Below, piece by piece: positions 48,442-57,683 of a DNA stretch of 64,000 bases. The notes beneath the pieces are model-generated. The model worked only from the letters and a program-made list of their open reading frames with translations. It was not told the DNA's origin and ran no database searches. Source of the stretch: Campylobacter concisus (GTDB lineage: Bacteria; Campylobacterota; Campylobacteria; Campylobacterales; Campylobacteraceae); NCBI RefSeq assembly GCF_003048405.1, contig NZ_PIQS01000001.1, forward strand, positions 744,001 to 808,000, given 5' to 3'. Made by a program: the position numbers and the translations under genes. Numbering within the stretch: position 1 is the stretch's first letter; every line of letters begins with the position of its first letter.

Positions 48442-48539
48442 AAAGTATTATTAGAAGCAACAGATGTCCATATATGGCATTTTGCTTTGAATTTTAGTCT
48501 AGCTTTCATCAATCTAGTAATATTAAAGCTTATGTTTAA

Positions 48540-48545
48540 TATAAT
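48540..48545 (+). promoter_or_regulatory. Putative -10 box for the 146-residue membrane protein gene
   Basis: TATAAT stands 20 bases before the ATG at 48565, in the gap after the terminator. Confidence 0.5.
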
Positions 48546-48564
48546 CTCACCCAAAGGAGAGATT

Positions 48565-49005
48565 ATGAAAATTTTAAATGCTTTTTTTACGGGTATTATA
48601 TTTGTCCTTGCTCCTATTTTTACGCTATTTGTTGGAATTTACAACAACTACTTTTCTTACTATGGCATAAACGAGTATTTTAATGTTATTTTTGTTGATA
48701 ACGTGCCTTTCTTATGGCTTTTGCCAGTATTTTTTATATTTGGGTATTGCTTTTTTTACGCGCCTTTTAGAAAAATTTTTAGAGCCTTTTATTTAGTTTT
48801 GCTGATAGTTTGTGCTTTTAGTTGGTATCCTGACTTTGGACGCACTTTAGGAGAGAATTATTTTATGAGCAAATCGCTATCTTTAGATATCTCATCAAAT
48901 TTAGAAAATGAGCAAAAGACTGATGGAAAGATACTTTATGATGGACGAAGAGAAATTTATTTTTTAAGAAGCGATAATAATAAAGTCGTTAAAATTTCAA
49001 AGTAA
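48565..49005 (+). CDS. Small membrane protein of unknown function
   Basis: The ATG at 48565 is chosen because AAAGGAGA lies 5 bases upstream; the frame extends further but without a site. The product has 146 residues. It has three hydrophobic helices (about 3-25, 45-65 and 70-90) and a polar C-terminal tail ending YFLRSDNNKVVKISK. No family recognised. Confidence 0.75.
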   Translation: MKILNAFFTGIIFVLAPIFTLFVGIYNNYFSYYGINEYFNVIFVDNVPFLWLLPVFFIFGYCFFYAPFRKIFRAFYLVLLIVCAFSWYPDFGRTLGENYFMSKSLSLDISSNLENEQKTDGKILYDGRREIYFLRSDNNKVVKISK

Positions 49006-49054
49006 AGTTTTACCTTTATTTAGTTAAAATGGCATAAAAATTTAAAGGTTTAAA

Positions 49055-49606
49055 ATGCGTTTAAAACTCCCACACGTTCCGTATATTTCACATAAAATAG
49101 CAATAGATCTTCTAAATTGTGGTTTCGTAAGACTAAATAAAGGCATTGAGCCAATCGTAGCAAAAACAAGTGAAATTTTAACAGTCGATATTCAAAAAGA
49201 AAGAGCTTTAGATGAGCGAGTAAATGAGCTTTTGGAGAAAAATGAAGACGAGATGCAAACTATGCAAATTGACCGCAAAAATATGTTTTGGCTCGTTAAA
49301 AAGAAGCTTGCAGGCGAATTTAATGTAATCTTAACCCACGAAGATAGATTTAGTAATATCGCTCACAAAGTGCTTGAAACTATTTGGAAGAGTGGTCTTG
49401 TTGATTATAATGTATCTGAAAATCGTGTAAAAAATGTGATTTATAACTCAATAGACGAGTACTTAAAAAGCTATGAGAAGATAGAAGATGATGTTTATGA
49501 AATGATACAAAATTATAAACATAAGCTAATTCCAGGAACTGATGAATATGATCTTGTCTTTGAGCGTTTATATCAAGATGAGCTTAAAAAAAGAGGCATG
49601 CTTTAA
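49055..49606 (+). CDS. DUF507-family protein
   Basis: 183 residues, helical, with the DUF507 opening MRLKLPHVPYISHKIAIDL and a repeat-like organisation (NMFWLVKKKLAGEFNVIL, then RVKNVIYNSIDEYLKS). The family is conserved in epsilonproteobacteria and has no known function. The stop overlaps the carA start by TAATG, so it is co-expressed with carA. Confidence 0.85.
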   Translation: MRLKLPHVPYISHKIAIDLLNCGFVRLNKGIEPIVAKTSEILTVDIQKERALDERVNELLEKNEDEMQTMQIDRKNMFWLVKKKLAGEFNVILTHEDRFSNIAHKVLETIWKSGLVDYNVSENRVKNVIYNSIDEYLKSYEKIEDDVYEMIQNYKHKLIPGTDEYDLVFERLYQDELKKRGML

Positions 49607-50724
49607 TGAAAGCTTATATCTACATTGAAAATGGTGTTTTTTTAGAAGCAAAAGCTTTTGGTGCTCATGGTGAGTGTGCAGGTGAGCTCGTTTTTAATAC
49701 CTCGATGACTGGCTATGAAGAGATCATGAGCGATCCAAGCTATGCTGGTCAGTTTATCGTCTTTACGATGCCAGAAATAGGCATAGTAGGTATAAATGAA
49801 GATGATATGGAGAGCCTTAGAATTCACGCAAGTGGCGTCATAATGAGGAGCTACAACGAGACTCCGTCAAATTACCGCTCGCAAAAATCTTTGGGTAAAT
49901 TTTTCGAAGAGCAGGGCAAATTTGGCGTTTATGACGTTGATACTAGGTATTTAACAAAGATGCTACGTGACGAGGGCGCACTTATGGCCTATATTTCAAC
50001 GCAAATAAGTGATAAAGATGAGCTAAAACGCAGGCTTGAGAGTAGTGGGCGTATCGAAAATATAAACTACGTAAAAACAGTTAGTGCGATGGACGAGTAC
50101 GAACATAAAAAAGGCGCTTGGGATAGAAATTTAAAGTCATATAAGCCGTTAAAAAGTATTGGTAAAAAGATAGCTGTTTTTGACTTTGGTGTAAAGAGAA
50201 ATATCTTAAATGAGCTATGTGAAACTGGTCTTGAAGTCATTGTCGTGCCACACGACACTAAGGCTGAAATTTTGATAGAAAAATTTAAAAATGGCGAGAT
50301 AAATGGGGTATTCTTATCAAATGGTCCTGGTGAGCCAAAAAATTTAAAGGCTGAAATAGGCGAGATCAAAAAGATGATTGAGGCTAGGATACCTATATTT
50401 GGCATTTGTCTTGGACATCAGCTACTATCAAACGCCTTTGGATACGAGACATATAAGCTTAAATTTGGTCAGCATGGAGCAAATCACCCAGTGCTAAATT
50501 TAGAGACAAAGGCGATCGAGATAACAACACAAAATCACAACTACAACGTACCTGAAAGTATCGCAGAAGTAGCAGTTGTGACGCATAGAAATTTATTTGA
50601 CAACACGATCGAAGGTGTGAGATACAAAGAATATCCGATCTTTTCAGTTCAGCACCACCCAGAAGCAAGTGGCGGTCCAAGCGAGAGCAAATATATATTT
50701 AAGCAGTTTTTAGAAATTTTATAA
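49606..50724 (+). CDS. carA: Carbamoyl-phosphate synthase small subunit
   Basis: Glutaminase subunit of 372 residues that feeds ammonia to CarB. The N-terminal CPSase domain has ELVFNTSMTGYEEIMSDPSY. The C-terminal class I amidotransferase has the nucleophile in GICLGHQLL and the His-Glu pair in FSVQHHPEASGGP. carB lies 3.9 kb upstream, separated by the cassette and two genes. Confidence 0.96.
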   Translation: MKAYIYIENGVFLEAKAFGAHGECAGELVFNTSMTGYEEIMSDPSYAGQFIVFTMPEIGIVGINEDDMESLRIHASGVIMRSYNETPSNYRSQKSLGKFFEEQGKFGVYDVDTRYLTKMLRDEGALMAYISTQISDKDELKRRLESSGRIENINYVKTVSAMDEYEHKKGAWDRNLKSYKPLKSIGKKIAVFDFGVKRNILNELCETGLEVIVVPHDTKAEILIEKFKNGEINGVFLSNGPGEPKNLKAEIGEIKKMIEARIPIFGICLGHQLLSNAFGYETYKLKFGQHGANHPVLNLETKAIEITTQNHNYNVPESIAEVAVVTHRNLFDNTIEGVRYKEYPIFSVQHHPEASGGPSESKYIFKQFLEIL

Positions 50725-50725
50725 G

Positions 50726-51391
50726 ATGCAAAACATAAACCTTTACATGATTATCTCAGTTGCATTTTTAAGTAGCTTTAGTCATTGTGTAGGTATGTGC
50801 AGCGGATTTTTGAGTTTACAGACTCTATTTTTTAAAGGTAAGAATAAAATAGAAATTTTAATGCTAAGTACGCTTTATAGTCTAGCTAGAATTTTTGCTT
50901 ATATAGTTTTAGGAGCTTTACTTGGCGCCTTTGGAGCTGTTATTAGCTTTAACATGCAAGCAAGAGGCGTGATATTTTTCATAGTTGGCTTAATGATCGC
51001 GTTTATCGGCATTGCCTTACTTTTTAGGGGTGAACTTTTAAAATTTGTAGAGAATCAAAAGGCGCTTAATTTTGTAGCAAGAATTGCAAAAACAAGGATT
51101 CAAAAGAAAAATTTAACAAATTTTTTATTACTTGGTTTTTTAAATGGCTTTTTGCCTTGTGGTGTGGTTTATTATTTTTTGGCACTTGGGATTTTAAGTG
51201 CAAATTTTATTGATTCGGTTTTTATAATGCTTGTATTTGGTCTTTGTACATTGCCAGCTATGCTTTTAGCTAGCTTTGTATTTGGAATTTTAAATGAAAA
51301 ATTTAAAGACATAATGTTTAAGATCTCAGCTAGCATAATGATAATAAATGGAATTTATCTATCATTTTTAGGATATAGAGCAAATGCTTAA
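50726..51391 (+). CDS. TauE/SafE-like (UreH/DsbD-type) membrane protein
   Basis: 221 residues with six hydrophobic segments. The motifs SHCVGMCSGF near the N-terminus and GFLNGFLPCGVVYYFLA near residue 140 mark the subgroup with conserved cysteines in helices, often found near cytochrome oxidase genes. I infer a role in metal or thiol transfer for cbb3 assembly, based on those cysteines and on the neighbouring cco operon. It begins 1 base after carA. Confidence 0.8.
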   Translation: MQNINLYMIISVAFLSSFSHCVGMCSGFLSLQTLFFKGKNKIEILMLSTLYSLARIFAYIVLGALLGAFGAVISFNMQARGVIFFIVGLMIAFIGIALLFRGELLKFVENQKALNFVARIAKTRIQKKNLTNFLLLGFLNGFLPCGVVYYFLALGILSANFIDSVFIMLVFGLCTLPAMLLASFVFGILNEKFKDIMFKISASIMIINGIYLSFLGYRANA

Positions 51392-51471
51392 GATAGAAAA
51401 ATAAGAGAAATAATTGTTAGTTGCGTCAAAATTTATGATGTTTGATAAATATAACCAAAAAGGAAGAATAA

Positions 51472-52155
51472 ATGAGCAAGATTCTTAATAATCTAACTGT
51501 TCTTATCGTTGAGAATGAGGGAGATGGTAAAAAAATAGTACAAGAAGTTATGCGAGATAAATTCGAAAAAGTTATCACTGCTCAAAATGGCGATGAAGGA
51601 CTTAAGAAATTTAAAAAATATAATCCAAATATGGTTATAACAGATGTTTTTATGCCTATAATGAATGGTCTTGATATGGCTAAAAGCATTAAAGAAATTT
51701 CAAAAGATACACCTATTATAGTTTTTAGTACAAATAGTGAAAAAGAAACACTTCTAAAAGCGATAGATGTTGGTATTGATAAATACGTTTTAAAGCCGAT
51801 TGATCTTGATGATTTTTTAGTTACGTTAGAAAATGTCGCTAAAAATAAGATAGAAACAGCAAATATTATTCAGGTTACAAATGGATATAGTTTTAATAAA
51901 ATAAAACGTGTGCTTATCAGAGATGGTGTTGAAATTTCTCTTACAAAAAAAGAGCTTGCATTTATATCTTTACTCATAAAAAGACTTGGTACGCTTGTGC
52001 TTCATGATGAAATAAAAAATGTTGTTTGGGTTGGCGAGAGCGTGACGGAGGCTGCTATTAGGACCTTTGTTAAACGTGTCAGGGATAAAGTCGGCAGTAA
52101 TTTTATAAAAAATGTTCCTGGGCTTGGTTACAAAATAGATAGAAGACTCTCCTAG
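51472..52155 (+). CDS. Two-component response regulator (OmpR type)
   Basis: 227 residues: a receiver domain (1-120) with the phosphorylated aspartate at about D58 (VITDVFMPIMNG), then a winged-helix DNA-binding domain (SLTKKELAFISLL, and RTFVKRVRDKVGSNFIKNVPGLGYKI). No histidine kinase is adjacent. Position directly before ccoN suggests it may control the oxidase genes, an inference. AAAGGAAG precedes the ATG. Confidence 0.9.
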   Translation: MSKILNNLTVLIVENEGDGKKIVQEVMRDKFEKVITAQNGDEGLKKFKKYNPNMVITDVFMPIMNGLDMAKSIKEISKDTPIIVFSTNSEKETLLKAIDVGIDKYVLKPIDLDDFLVTLENVAKNKIETANIIQVTNGYSFNKIKRVLIRDGVEISLTKKELAFISLLIKRLGTLVLHDEIKNVVWVGESVTEAAIRTFVKRVRDKVGSNFIKNVPGLGYKIDRRLS

Positions 52156-52247
52156 TAAAAGAGAATTTATATTAATTAAGTCTTTTTATAGTTTTTCTAC
52201 TCTAAAATAACCGAAAATTAATATAAATTTAACTAGGAGGAAAATTT

Positions 52248-53735
52248 ATGCGACCATCCCAGTTGCTACACTACGACTATAGCGTAGCAAAACTATTTAT
52301 GTTCTCAACGATATTTTTTGGTATCGTAGGCATGGCTATTGGCGTAGTAGTGGCTTTTCAGCTTGCCTGTCCAGATTTAAACTACATAGCAGGTGAGTAT
52401 TCGGCCTTTGGAAGGTTGCGTCCTCTTCATACCAATGGCATTATATTTGGTTTTATGCTTTCAGGTATTTTTTCTACTTGGTACTATATTGGACAGCGTG
52501 TTTTAAAGGTCTCAATGAGTGAGTCGCCATTTTTGATGTTTATTGGTAAGCTTCACTTTTGGCTTTATATGCTTGTGATGATCTTGGCTGTTGTGACGCT
52601 TTTTATGGGCGAGAGTACATCTAAGGAGTATGCCGAGCTTGAATGGCCACTAGATATTGCAGTAGTAGTAGTCTGGGTGCTTTGGGGTGTAAGTATATTT
52701 GGGCTTATTGGTATACGCCGCGAGAAAACACTTTATATCTCGGTTTGGTATTACATTGCTACATTTCTTGGCGTTGCTATGCTTTATCTATTTAATAACA
52801 TGGAAATTCCAACAAGACTAGTTAGTGGATATGGCTCATGGCTACACTCAGTTTCGATGTATGCTGGCTCAAACGATGCCTTGGTTCAGTGGTGGTACGG
52901 TCACAACGCAGTTGCATTTGTATTTACAGTAGCGATCATCGCCCAAATTTATTATTTCTTACCAAAAGAGAGCGGACAGCCAATATTTTCTTATAAGCTT
53001 TCGTTATTTTCATTCTGGGGCCTTATGTTTATATATCTTTGGGCTGGCGGTCACCACCTAATATATACTGCTGTGCCTGATTGGATGCAGACTATGGGTT
53101 CGGTTTTTTCTATTGTTTTGATTTTACCTTCTTGGGGTTCAGCTATTAATATGCTTCTTACAATGAAAGGCGAATGGACACAACTTCGCGAGAGCCCGCT
53201 TATTAAATTTATGATTCTAGCTTCAACTTTCTATATGTTTTCAACTCTTGAAGGCCCTATCTTGGCTATCAAATCTGTAAATGCACTAGCTCACTATACT
53301 GACTGGGTACCAGGACATGTACATGATGGCGCACTTGGCTGGGTTGGTTTTATGACTATGGCGGCACTTTATCATATGACACCACGTGTCTTTAAACGTG
53401 AAATTTATTCAAAATCCTTAATGGAAGCTCAATTTTGGATACAAACAACAGGTATCGTTTTATACTTTGCTTCGATGTGGATTGCTGGTATTACGCAAGG
53501 CATGATGTGGAGAGCAACTGATAGCTATGGAAATTTACTCTACTCATTTATTGATACTGTTGTAGTGCTTATACCTTATTATTACATTAGAGCTATTGGC
53601 GGACTTTTGTATTTGATTGGCTTTTTGATGTTTGCTTACAATATCTACAAATCAACTTCTGCTAAAGCTATTTTGGTAGAGCCAAAAAGTGCAACGCCTA
53701 TGGGTAGTGCTAAAGCCAATGCGGAGGTGATGTGA
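52248..53735 (+). CDS. ccoN: Cytochrome c oxidase cbb3-type subunit I
   Basis: Catalytic subunit with heme b, heme b3 and CuB, 495 residues, about 12 transmembrane helices. Conserved histidines are seen in RPLHTNGIIFGFML, WWYGHNAVAFVF, WAGGHHLIYT and VPGHVHDGALGWVGF. The enzyme is the high-affinity terminal oxidase used at low oxygen. AGGAGG precedes the ATG. ccoO follows with a TGATG overlap. Confidence 0.97.
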   Translation: MRPSQLLHYDYSVAKLFMFSTIFFGIVGMAIGVVVAFQLACPDLNYIAGEYSAFGRLRPLHTNGIIFGFMLSGIFSTWYYIGQRVLKVSMSESPFLMFIGKLHFWLYMLVMILAVVTLFMGESTSKEYAELEWPLDIAVVVVWVLWGVSIFGLIGIRREKTLYISVWYYIATFLGVAMLYLFNNMEIPTRLVSGYGSWLHSVSMYAGSNDALVQWWYGHNAVAFVFTVAIIAQIYYFLPKESGQPIFSYKLSLFSFWGLMFIYLWAGGHHLIYTAVPDWMQTMGSVFSIVLILPSWGSAINMLLTMKGEWTQLRESPLIKFMILASTFYMFSTLEGPILAIKSVNALAHYTDWVPGHVHDGALGWVGFMTMAALYHMTPRVFKREIYSKSLMEAQFWIQTTGIVLYFASMWIAGITQGMMWRATDSYGNLLYSFIDTVVVLIPYYYIRAIGGLLYLIGFLMFAYNIYKSTSAKAILVEPKSATPMGSAKANAEVM

Positions 53736-54400
53736 TGTTTGCTTGGTTAGAAAAAAATCCATTCTTTTTTGCAGTTTGCGTCTTTATCGTCATAGCTTAT
53801 GCTGGCGTGGTAGAAATTTTACCTGATTTTGCAAATAGAGCTAGACCACTTGAGGGTACAAAACCTTATACAGTTTTAGAGCTTGCTGGAAAAAATATAT
53901 ATATACAAAATGGTTGCAACACCTGCCACTCACAGATGATACGTCCGTTTAAAGCAGAGACTGATAGATACGGCATGTACTCGTTAAGCGGCGAATTTGC
54001 TTATGATCGTCCTCATCTTTGGGGTTCAAAAAGAACGGGCCCAGATCTTATGCGTGTGGGTAATTATAGAACGACAGATTGGCATGAAAATCATATGTTA
54101 AACCCAGCCTCTGTTGTGCCAGGCTCGATCATGCCGGCATATCCATTTTTATTTAAGAAAAATGCTGACATAGAGACCGCTTACGCTGAAGCACTAACTG
54201 TTAAAAAGGTTTTTAACACACCTTATGATGAGAAAGATATGCCAGCTCTTGGCACTTTTGAGCAAGCAAATGCTAATGTAAAAGAGCAGGCTGCAAGTAT
54301 CGTTGAAAGTATGAAAGACGAGCAAGTAAAAAGTGCTTTTGCAAAGGGTGAAATTCGCCAGATCGTGGCACTTATCGCCTATCTAAATAGCCTAAAATAG
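53735..54400 (+). CDS. ccoO: Cytochrome c oxidase cbb3-type subunit II
   Basis: Membrane-anchored monoheme cytochrome c of 221 residues. One N-terminal helix, heme site CNTCH near residue 63 (GCNTCHSQMIRPFKAE) and the distal methionine region PGSIMPAYPFLF. The ATG at 53735 overlaps the ccoN stop and has GGAGGTGATG in front. Confidence 0.96.
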   Translation: MFAWLEKNPFFFAVCVFIVIAYAGVVEILPDFANRARPLEGTKPYTVLELAGKNIYIQNGCNTCHSQMIRPFKAETDRYGMYSLSGEFAYDRPHLWGSKRTGPDLMRVGNYRTTDWHENHMLNPASVVPGSIMPAYPFLFKKNADIETAYAEALTVKKVFNTPYDEKDMPALGTFEQANANVKEQAASIVESMKDEQVKSAFAKGEIRQIVALIAYLNSLK

Positions 54401-54409
54401 GAGTTAATA

Positions 54410-54619
54410 ATGGATATTAGAGAACTTCAAGCTTATGGCTATTTTATTTTGACAGCATTTTTAGCTATCACTTTGTACGCTTATTTTTTTCATCTTTATA
54501 AAAGCGAAAAGCAAGGTAGAAGAAATTATGAGAAGTATTCAAGATTAGCCCTAGATGATGAGATCGGTAGTAAAATTTTAGAGCAAAAGGCTACAAAGGA
54601 GAGCGTATGCAATGGCTAA
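54410..54619 (+). CDS. ccoQ: Cytochrome c oxidase cbb3-type subunit CcoQ
   Basis: 69 residues with one transmembrane helix (YFILTAFLAITLYAYFFHLY) and a polar cytoplasmic tail, as in CcoQ, which stabilises the complex. Preceded by AGGAG. It overlaps ccoP by 13 bases. Confidence 0.88.
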   Translation: MDIRELQAYGYFILTAFLAITLYAYFFHLYKSEKQGRRNYEKYSRLALDDEIGSKILEQKATKESVCNG

Positions 54620-55470
54620 ATTTAGAAGATAATATAAATTTACTTGCGTTAATAGGTGCCATCTTAATTATCGTACTAACTGTCGTTGTAGCTGGCAAGT
54701 ATGTTGGTCAAATGAAAGTTAAAAAAGATGAAAGCGTAGAGCTTAGCGAGCACAACTGGGATGGGATAGGCGAGTATAAAAACCCAGTTCCATTTGGTTG
54801 GGCGGTAGTTTTTTTACTAACTCTTGTTTGGGCAATTTGGTATTATTTACTTGGTTATCCACTAAATTCTTACTCACAAATCGGTGAATATAATAAAGAG
54901 GTAAAAGAAGCAAACGCTAAATTTGAAAAAGAGTATGCAAACCCAAGCAAAGAAACACTTCATACTATGGGAGAGAGCGTATTTTTAGTGCAATGCTCAG
55001 CATGTCATGGCATCACAGGCGATGGCATTGGTGGCAAAGCTGCAAATTTACAAATTTGGGGTAGCGAACAAGGAATAGTTGATACGATACTAAATGGCTC
55101 AAAAGGGCTTGATTATCCTATGGGCGAGATGCCAGCAGGGCTAGCCGATGCTGATGGAGCAAAGGCTATCGCAGCTTATGTTGCAAAAGAGATAAGTGCT
55201 ATAAAAAGTACAAAAAATGAAAATTTAGTAGCTATGGGAAAAGAGCTTTACGCAGCTTGTGCAGCTTGTCACGGAGATGATGGCAAAGGCATGGATGGTA
55301 TGTCGGCTGATCTTAGTAAATATGGTTCAAGTGAGTTTATAGTGGATGTACTAAATCGTGGTAAAAGCGGCAACATAGGTGTTATGCCTAAATTTAATGA
55401 TGGCAGATTAAACGAGATACAACAAAAAGCAGTTGGCGAATATGTCATATCGCTATCAAAGGGCGAATAA
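54607..55470 (+). CDS. ccoP: Cytochrome c oxidase cbb3-type subunit III
   Basis: Diheme cytochrome c of 287 residues, the electron entry subunit. Two N-terminal helices, the FixP/CcoP N-terminal motif (EHNWDGIGEYKNPVPFGW), then two heme sites CSACH and CAACH near residues 130 and 218, each followed by a methionine region (PMGEMPAG, GVMPKF). The TAATG overlap couples it to the next gene. Confidence 0.96.
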   Translation: MQWLNLEDNINLLALIGAILIIVLTVVVAGKYVGQMKVKKDESVELSEHNWDGIGEYKNPVPFGWAVVFLLTLVWAIWYYLLGYPLNSYSQIGEYNKEVKEANAKFEKEYANPSKETLHTMGESVFLVQCSACHGITGDGIGGKAANLQIWGSEQGIVDTILNGSKGLDYPMGEMPAGLADADGAKAIAAYVAKEISAIKSTKNENLVAMGKELYAACAACHGDDGKGMDGMSADLSKYGSSEFIVDVLNRGKSGNIGVMPKFNDGRLNEIQQKAVGEYVISLSKGE

Positions 55471-55682
55471 TGGAAAATAAAAATAGAAACATCTTTGCTT
55501 TAAATGGCATTAGCGGTTATTTGGTGGCAGTTTTGCTTTTGCTATCTATCCTTGGCGTACTTACTTATATTGGTATTGGCTTGCAAAAAGATGTAGCAAC
55601 CAAGCCTTACTCATTAAAAGATGCAAGTAGCATTGAGATGAAGAGCGTTAACAACGCTAAACATGTCATTATAAAGGAGTAG
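55470..55682 (+). CDS. DUF4006-family small protein
   Basis: 70 residues with one transmembrane helix (about 13-35, GYLVAVLLLLSILGVLTYIG) and a short periplasmic tail. This family recurs directly behind ccoP in epsilonproteobacteria. It is likely an oxidase accessory or assembly protein, by position. Confidence 0.8.
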   Translation: MENKNRNIFALNGISGYLVAVLLLLSILGVLTYIGIGLQKDVATKPYSLKDASSIEMKSVNNAKHVIIKE

Positions 55683-55684
55683 TG

Positions 55685-55786
55685 ATGCTAGGCATAATAG
55701 AAAAAGCCATAATCTTGCTAATAGTTGTTGCAGGAGCTATTTGTGCGTGGTCAGTGCTTACATCAAACCACCTTTTTGTAGGCTAG
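55685..55786 (+). CDS. 33-residue membrane peptide
   Basis: A short reading frame starting at ATG 55685 with AAAGGAG 7 bases upstream, two bases after the DUF4006 stop. The product is one hydrophobic helix with a short polar end (EKAIILLIVVAGAICAWSVL). It ends 2 bases before the GTG of the next gene. Size, coupling and ribosome binding site support a real gene. Confidence 0.7.
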   Translation: MLGIIEKAIILLIVVAGAICAWSVLTSNHLFVG

Positions 55787-55788
55787 GT

Positions 55789-56358
55789 GTGAGAAAATTT
55801 ATACTCATTTTTATATTTTTGCTCTCACAAAGTTTGGCTTTGGGAGCAAATTTTGTGGTAAATAATGATGAAATTCTAAGCCAAAAAGTAAGTGTAAAGC
55901 TAAATGAGATCGGCAGTGAGCTTTACGCAAAAAGCGATATAAATTTAGTAGTTGGCGTATATAAAGATGGTGAGCTAGAAGCTCTTTTTAAAGAGCAAAA
56001 CCTTAGCTCGCCTTATGCTTTTTTACTGCTTATAAAAGATAAAAAGAAAGTAGAAATTTTTGCCGATGCTAATACTTCAAAACTTTTTAATAAAGAACAA
56101 ATTTTAAGTGTAAATCCAGAATCAGGGACGATAATTCCTATTTTAGTTTCTAAAAATGGTAAAGATGTCTATAATGCTGCTATATTAAATGGCTACGCTG
56201 ATATTGCCGAACAAATCGCATCTAACTTAAATTTACAGCTTGAAAGTAGTGTTGGAAATTCAAACAAAACTACGTTAAATTTTTTAAGATTTTTCATCTA
56301 TGGCTTGGTTGCATTTTTTATAATTGTTATCTTTTATAAAAAGGTAAAAAATGGATAA
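55789..56358 (+). CDS. Exported protein with a C-terminal membrane anchor, possibly TPM-like
   Basis: GTG at 55789 gives a signal peptide (RKFILIFIFLLSQSLALG) and 189 residues in total. The middle part alternates strands and helices (NLVVGVYKDGELEALF, FLLLIKDKKKVEIFA), rather like TPM (DUF477) domains, but the match is weak. The C-terminus has a transmembrane helix (FFIYGLVAFFIIVIFY) and a basic tail. It overlaps the FixH gene by 8 bases. By position it is an oxidase accessory protein. Confidence 0.65.
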   Translation: MRKFILIFIFLLSQSLALGANFVVNNDEILSQKVSVKLNEIGSELYAKSDINLVVGVYKDGELEALFKEQNLSSPYAFLLLIKDKKKVEIFADANTSKLFNKEQILSVNPESGTIIPILVSKNGKDVYNAAILNGYADIAEQIASNLNLQLESSVGNSNKTTLNFLRFFIYGLVAFFIIVIFYKKVKNG

Positions 56359-56821
56359 AAAAACCTTTTGGCCTTATGCTATCGTGCTTAGCTTCATTGC
56401 TATCATTATCGCTTGCGCAGTAACGATCATCATAGCACTGAAACATCCAGTCGAGATGGATAGCTCTTATATGCAAAGCTACCAAAATGTCGATGAAAAC
56501 ATAACCTTTATCAAAGAGAGTGAAAAACGCTTTGATGAGAAATTTGATCTAAAATTTGAGCCAAATTTTAATGCCCTAAATGCTAAGTTTAAATTTCATC
56601 TAACTCCCCAAAAAGGAGAAATTTCAGCTTTAAAATATGAAATTTTACTTACTCGCCCACAGACAAATAAAGAAAATAAAATTTTAAGAGCTTCATGGCA
56701 AGAAAATGATCTAGTAAGTGAAGAAACAAGTCTAAGAGAAGGTAGATGGCAGCTACTTTTAAGGCTAAGTGACACTAATGATACAAGGTATTATAAATTT
56801 GACCTTAATGTCACAAAATGA
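56351..56821 (+). CDS. FixH-family oxidase assembly protein
   Basis: 156 residues. One N-terminal transmembrane helix (YAIVLSFIAIIIACAVTIII) and an immunoglobulin-like periplasmic domain (VDENITFIKESEKRFDEKF, then LREGRWQLLLRLSDTNDTRY). This matches FixH/CcoH-type proteins, which help cbb3 oxidase assembly. It is the last gene of the cco block. Confidence 0.8.
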   Translation: MDKKTFWPYAIVLSFIAIIIACAVTIIIALKHPVEMDSSYMQSYQNVDENITFIKESEKRFDEKFDLKFEPNFNALNAKFKFHLTPQKGEISALKYEILLTRPQTNKENKILRASWQENDLVSEETSLREGRWQLLLRLSDTNDTRYYKFDLNVTK

Positions 56822-56944
56822 TCTTAAAATCGCAGCTTTGGCATCTGGAAAAGATTTCAAAGCCGAGTTTAAATTTTAATAAACTAATCTTTTTAGCTAA
56901 ATCTAAAACCAAAATACTAAGTTTTTATCAAATAAAACTATAAA

Positions 56945-57532
56945 TCAAATCTCTTTAAATCCAAAATTTAATCCCAAACGCTCACAAGTACCGACATATT
57001 CTTTAAATTTATAGATTAATGGATGCCATTTTTGCGTATCTATCTTTTTATCTTTTAGTAAATTTTCATCTACAAAAATGCCTGTAATCTTGCAAGTAAC
57101 TATGCTAAACCACTCTTTTAACTCTATCTTTTCTACAACCGTTTCTATCTGTATCTTACACTCTTTTATCCTGACGGTTTTTGCATTTATGCCAGGTTCT
57201 TTGCTGAGATTTGCTACCTTAAATTTATCGTGCTCGTAGGTGTAGCCAAGATTCTTTTTTTCTTCTGGCACGTCACTATCACCAGTTAGTTTTTCCATTT
57301 TTTGCACAGCTTCTAGCAGGCTTTCATCACATAAATTTAGCGTGATATCTGAACCGTTTTTGATATTTTTAAAGCCTTGATTTTCAATGCCTATGCCAAG
57401 CACTACTGTATTTCCTAACGTCCAAGAAGATGAAAGCACCGTGATATCATCGTTTGCATTTTTATCTTTTGTAGTGGCTAGCAAAACCGGAAAGCCGTAG
57501 TAAAAACCTTGTCTGTTTAACTCTTTATGCAT
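56945..57532 (-). CDS. Flavin reductase / flavoredoxin-family protein
   Basis: 195 residues with an FMN-binding split-barrel pattern (FPVLLATTKDKNANDDITVLSSSW near the N-terminus, NLGYTYEHDKFKVANLSK in the middle). No catalytic cysteine signature. AGGAGC precedes the ATG. It is monocistronic and convergent with the cco block. A role in redox or in flavin-based electron transfer is likely, but the partner is unknown. Confidence 0.8.
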   Translation of the reverse strand: MHKELNRQGFYYGFPVLLATTKDKNANDDITVLSSSWTLGNTVVLGIGIENQGFKNIKNGSDITLNLCDESLLEAVQKMEKLTGDSDVPEEKKNLGYTYEHDKFKVANLSKEPGINAKTVRIKECKIQIETVVEKIELKEWFSIVTCKITGIFVDENLLKDKKIDTQKWHPLIYKFKEYVGTCERLGLNFGFKEI

Positions 57533-57683
57533 TTTTGCTCCTTTTTTTGTGATTGTAGCTTTTGGCTCTTTAAGGCTTAAAATTTTAATGTATTTAGATG
57601 AAAATTTAAAGCTTTGGCTAAGCGTAAAAAGCGCTCTTTTATCAGCATTTAGCTATCATTGCTTAAAAATTTAAGAGAGAAAA

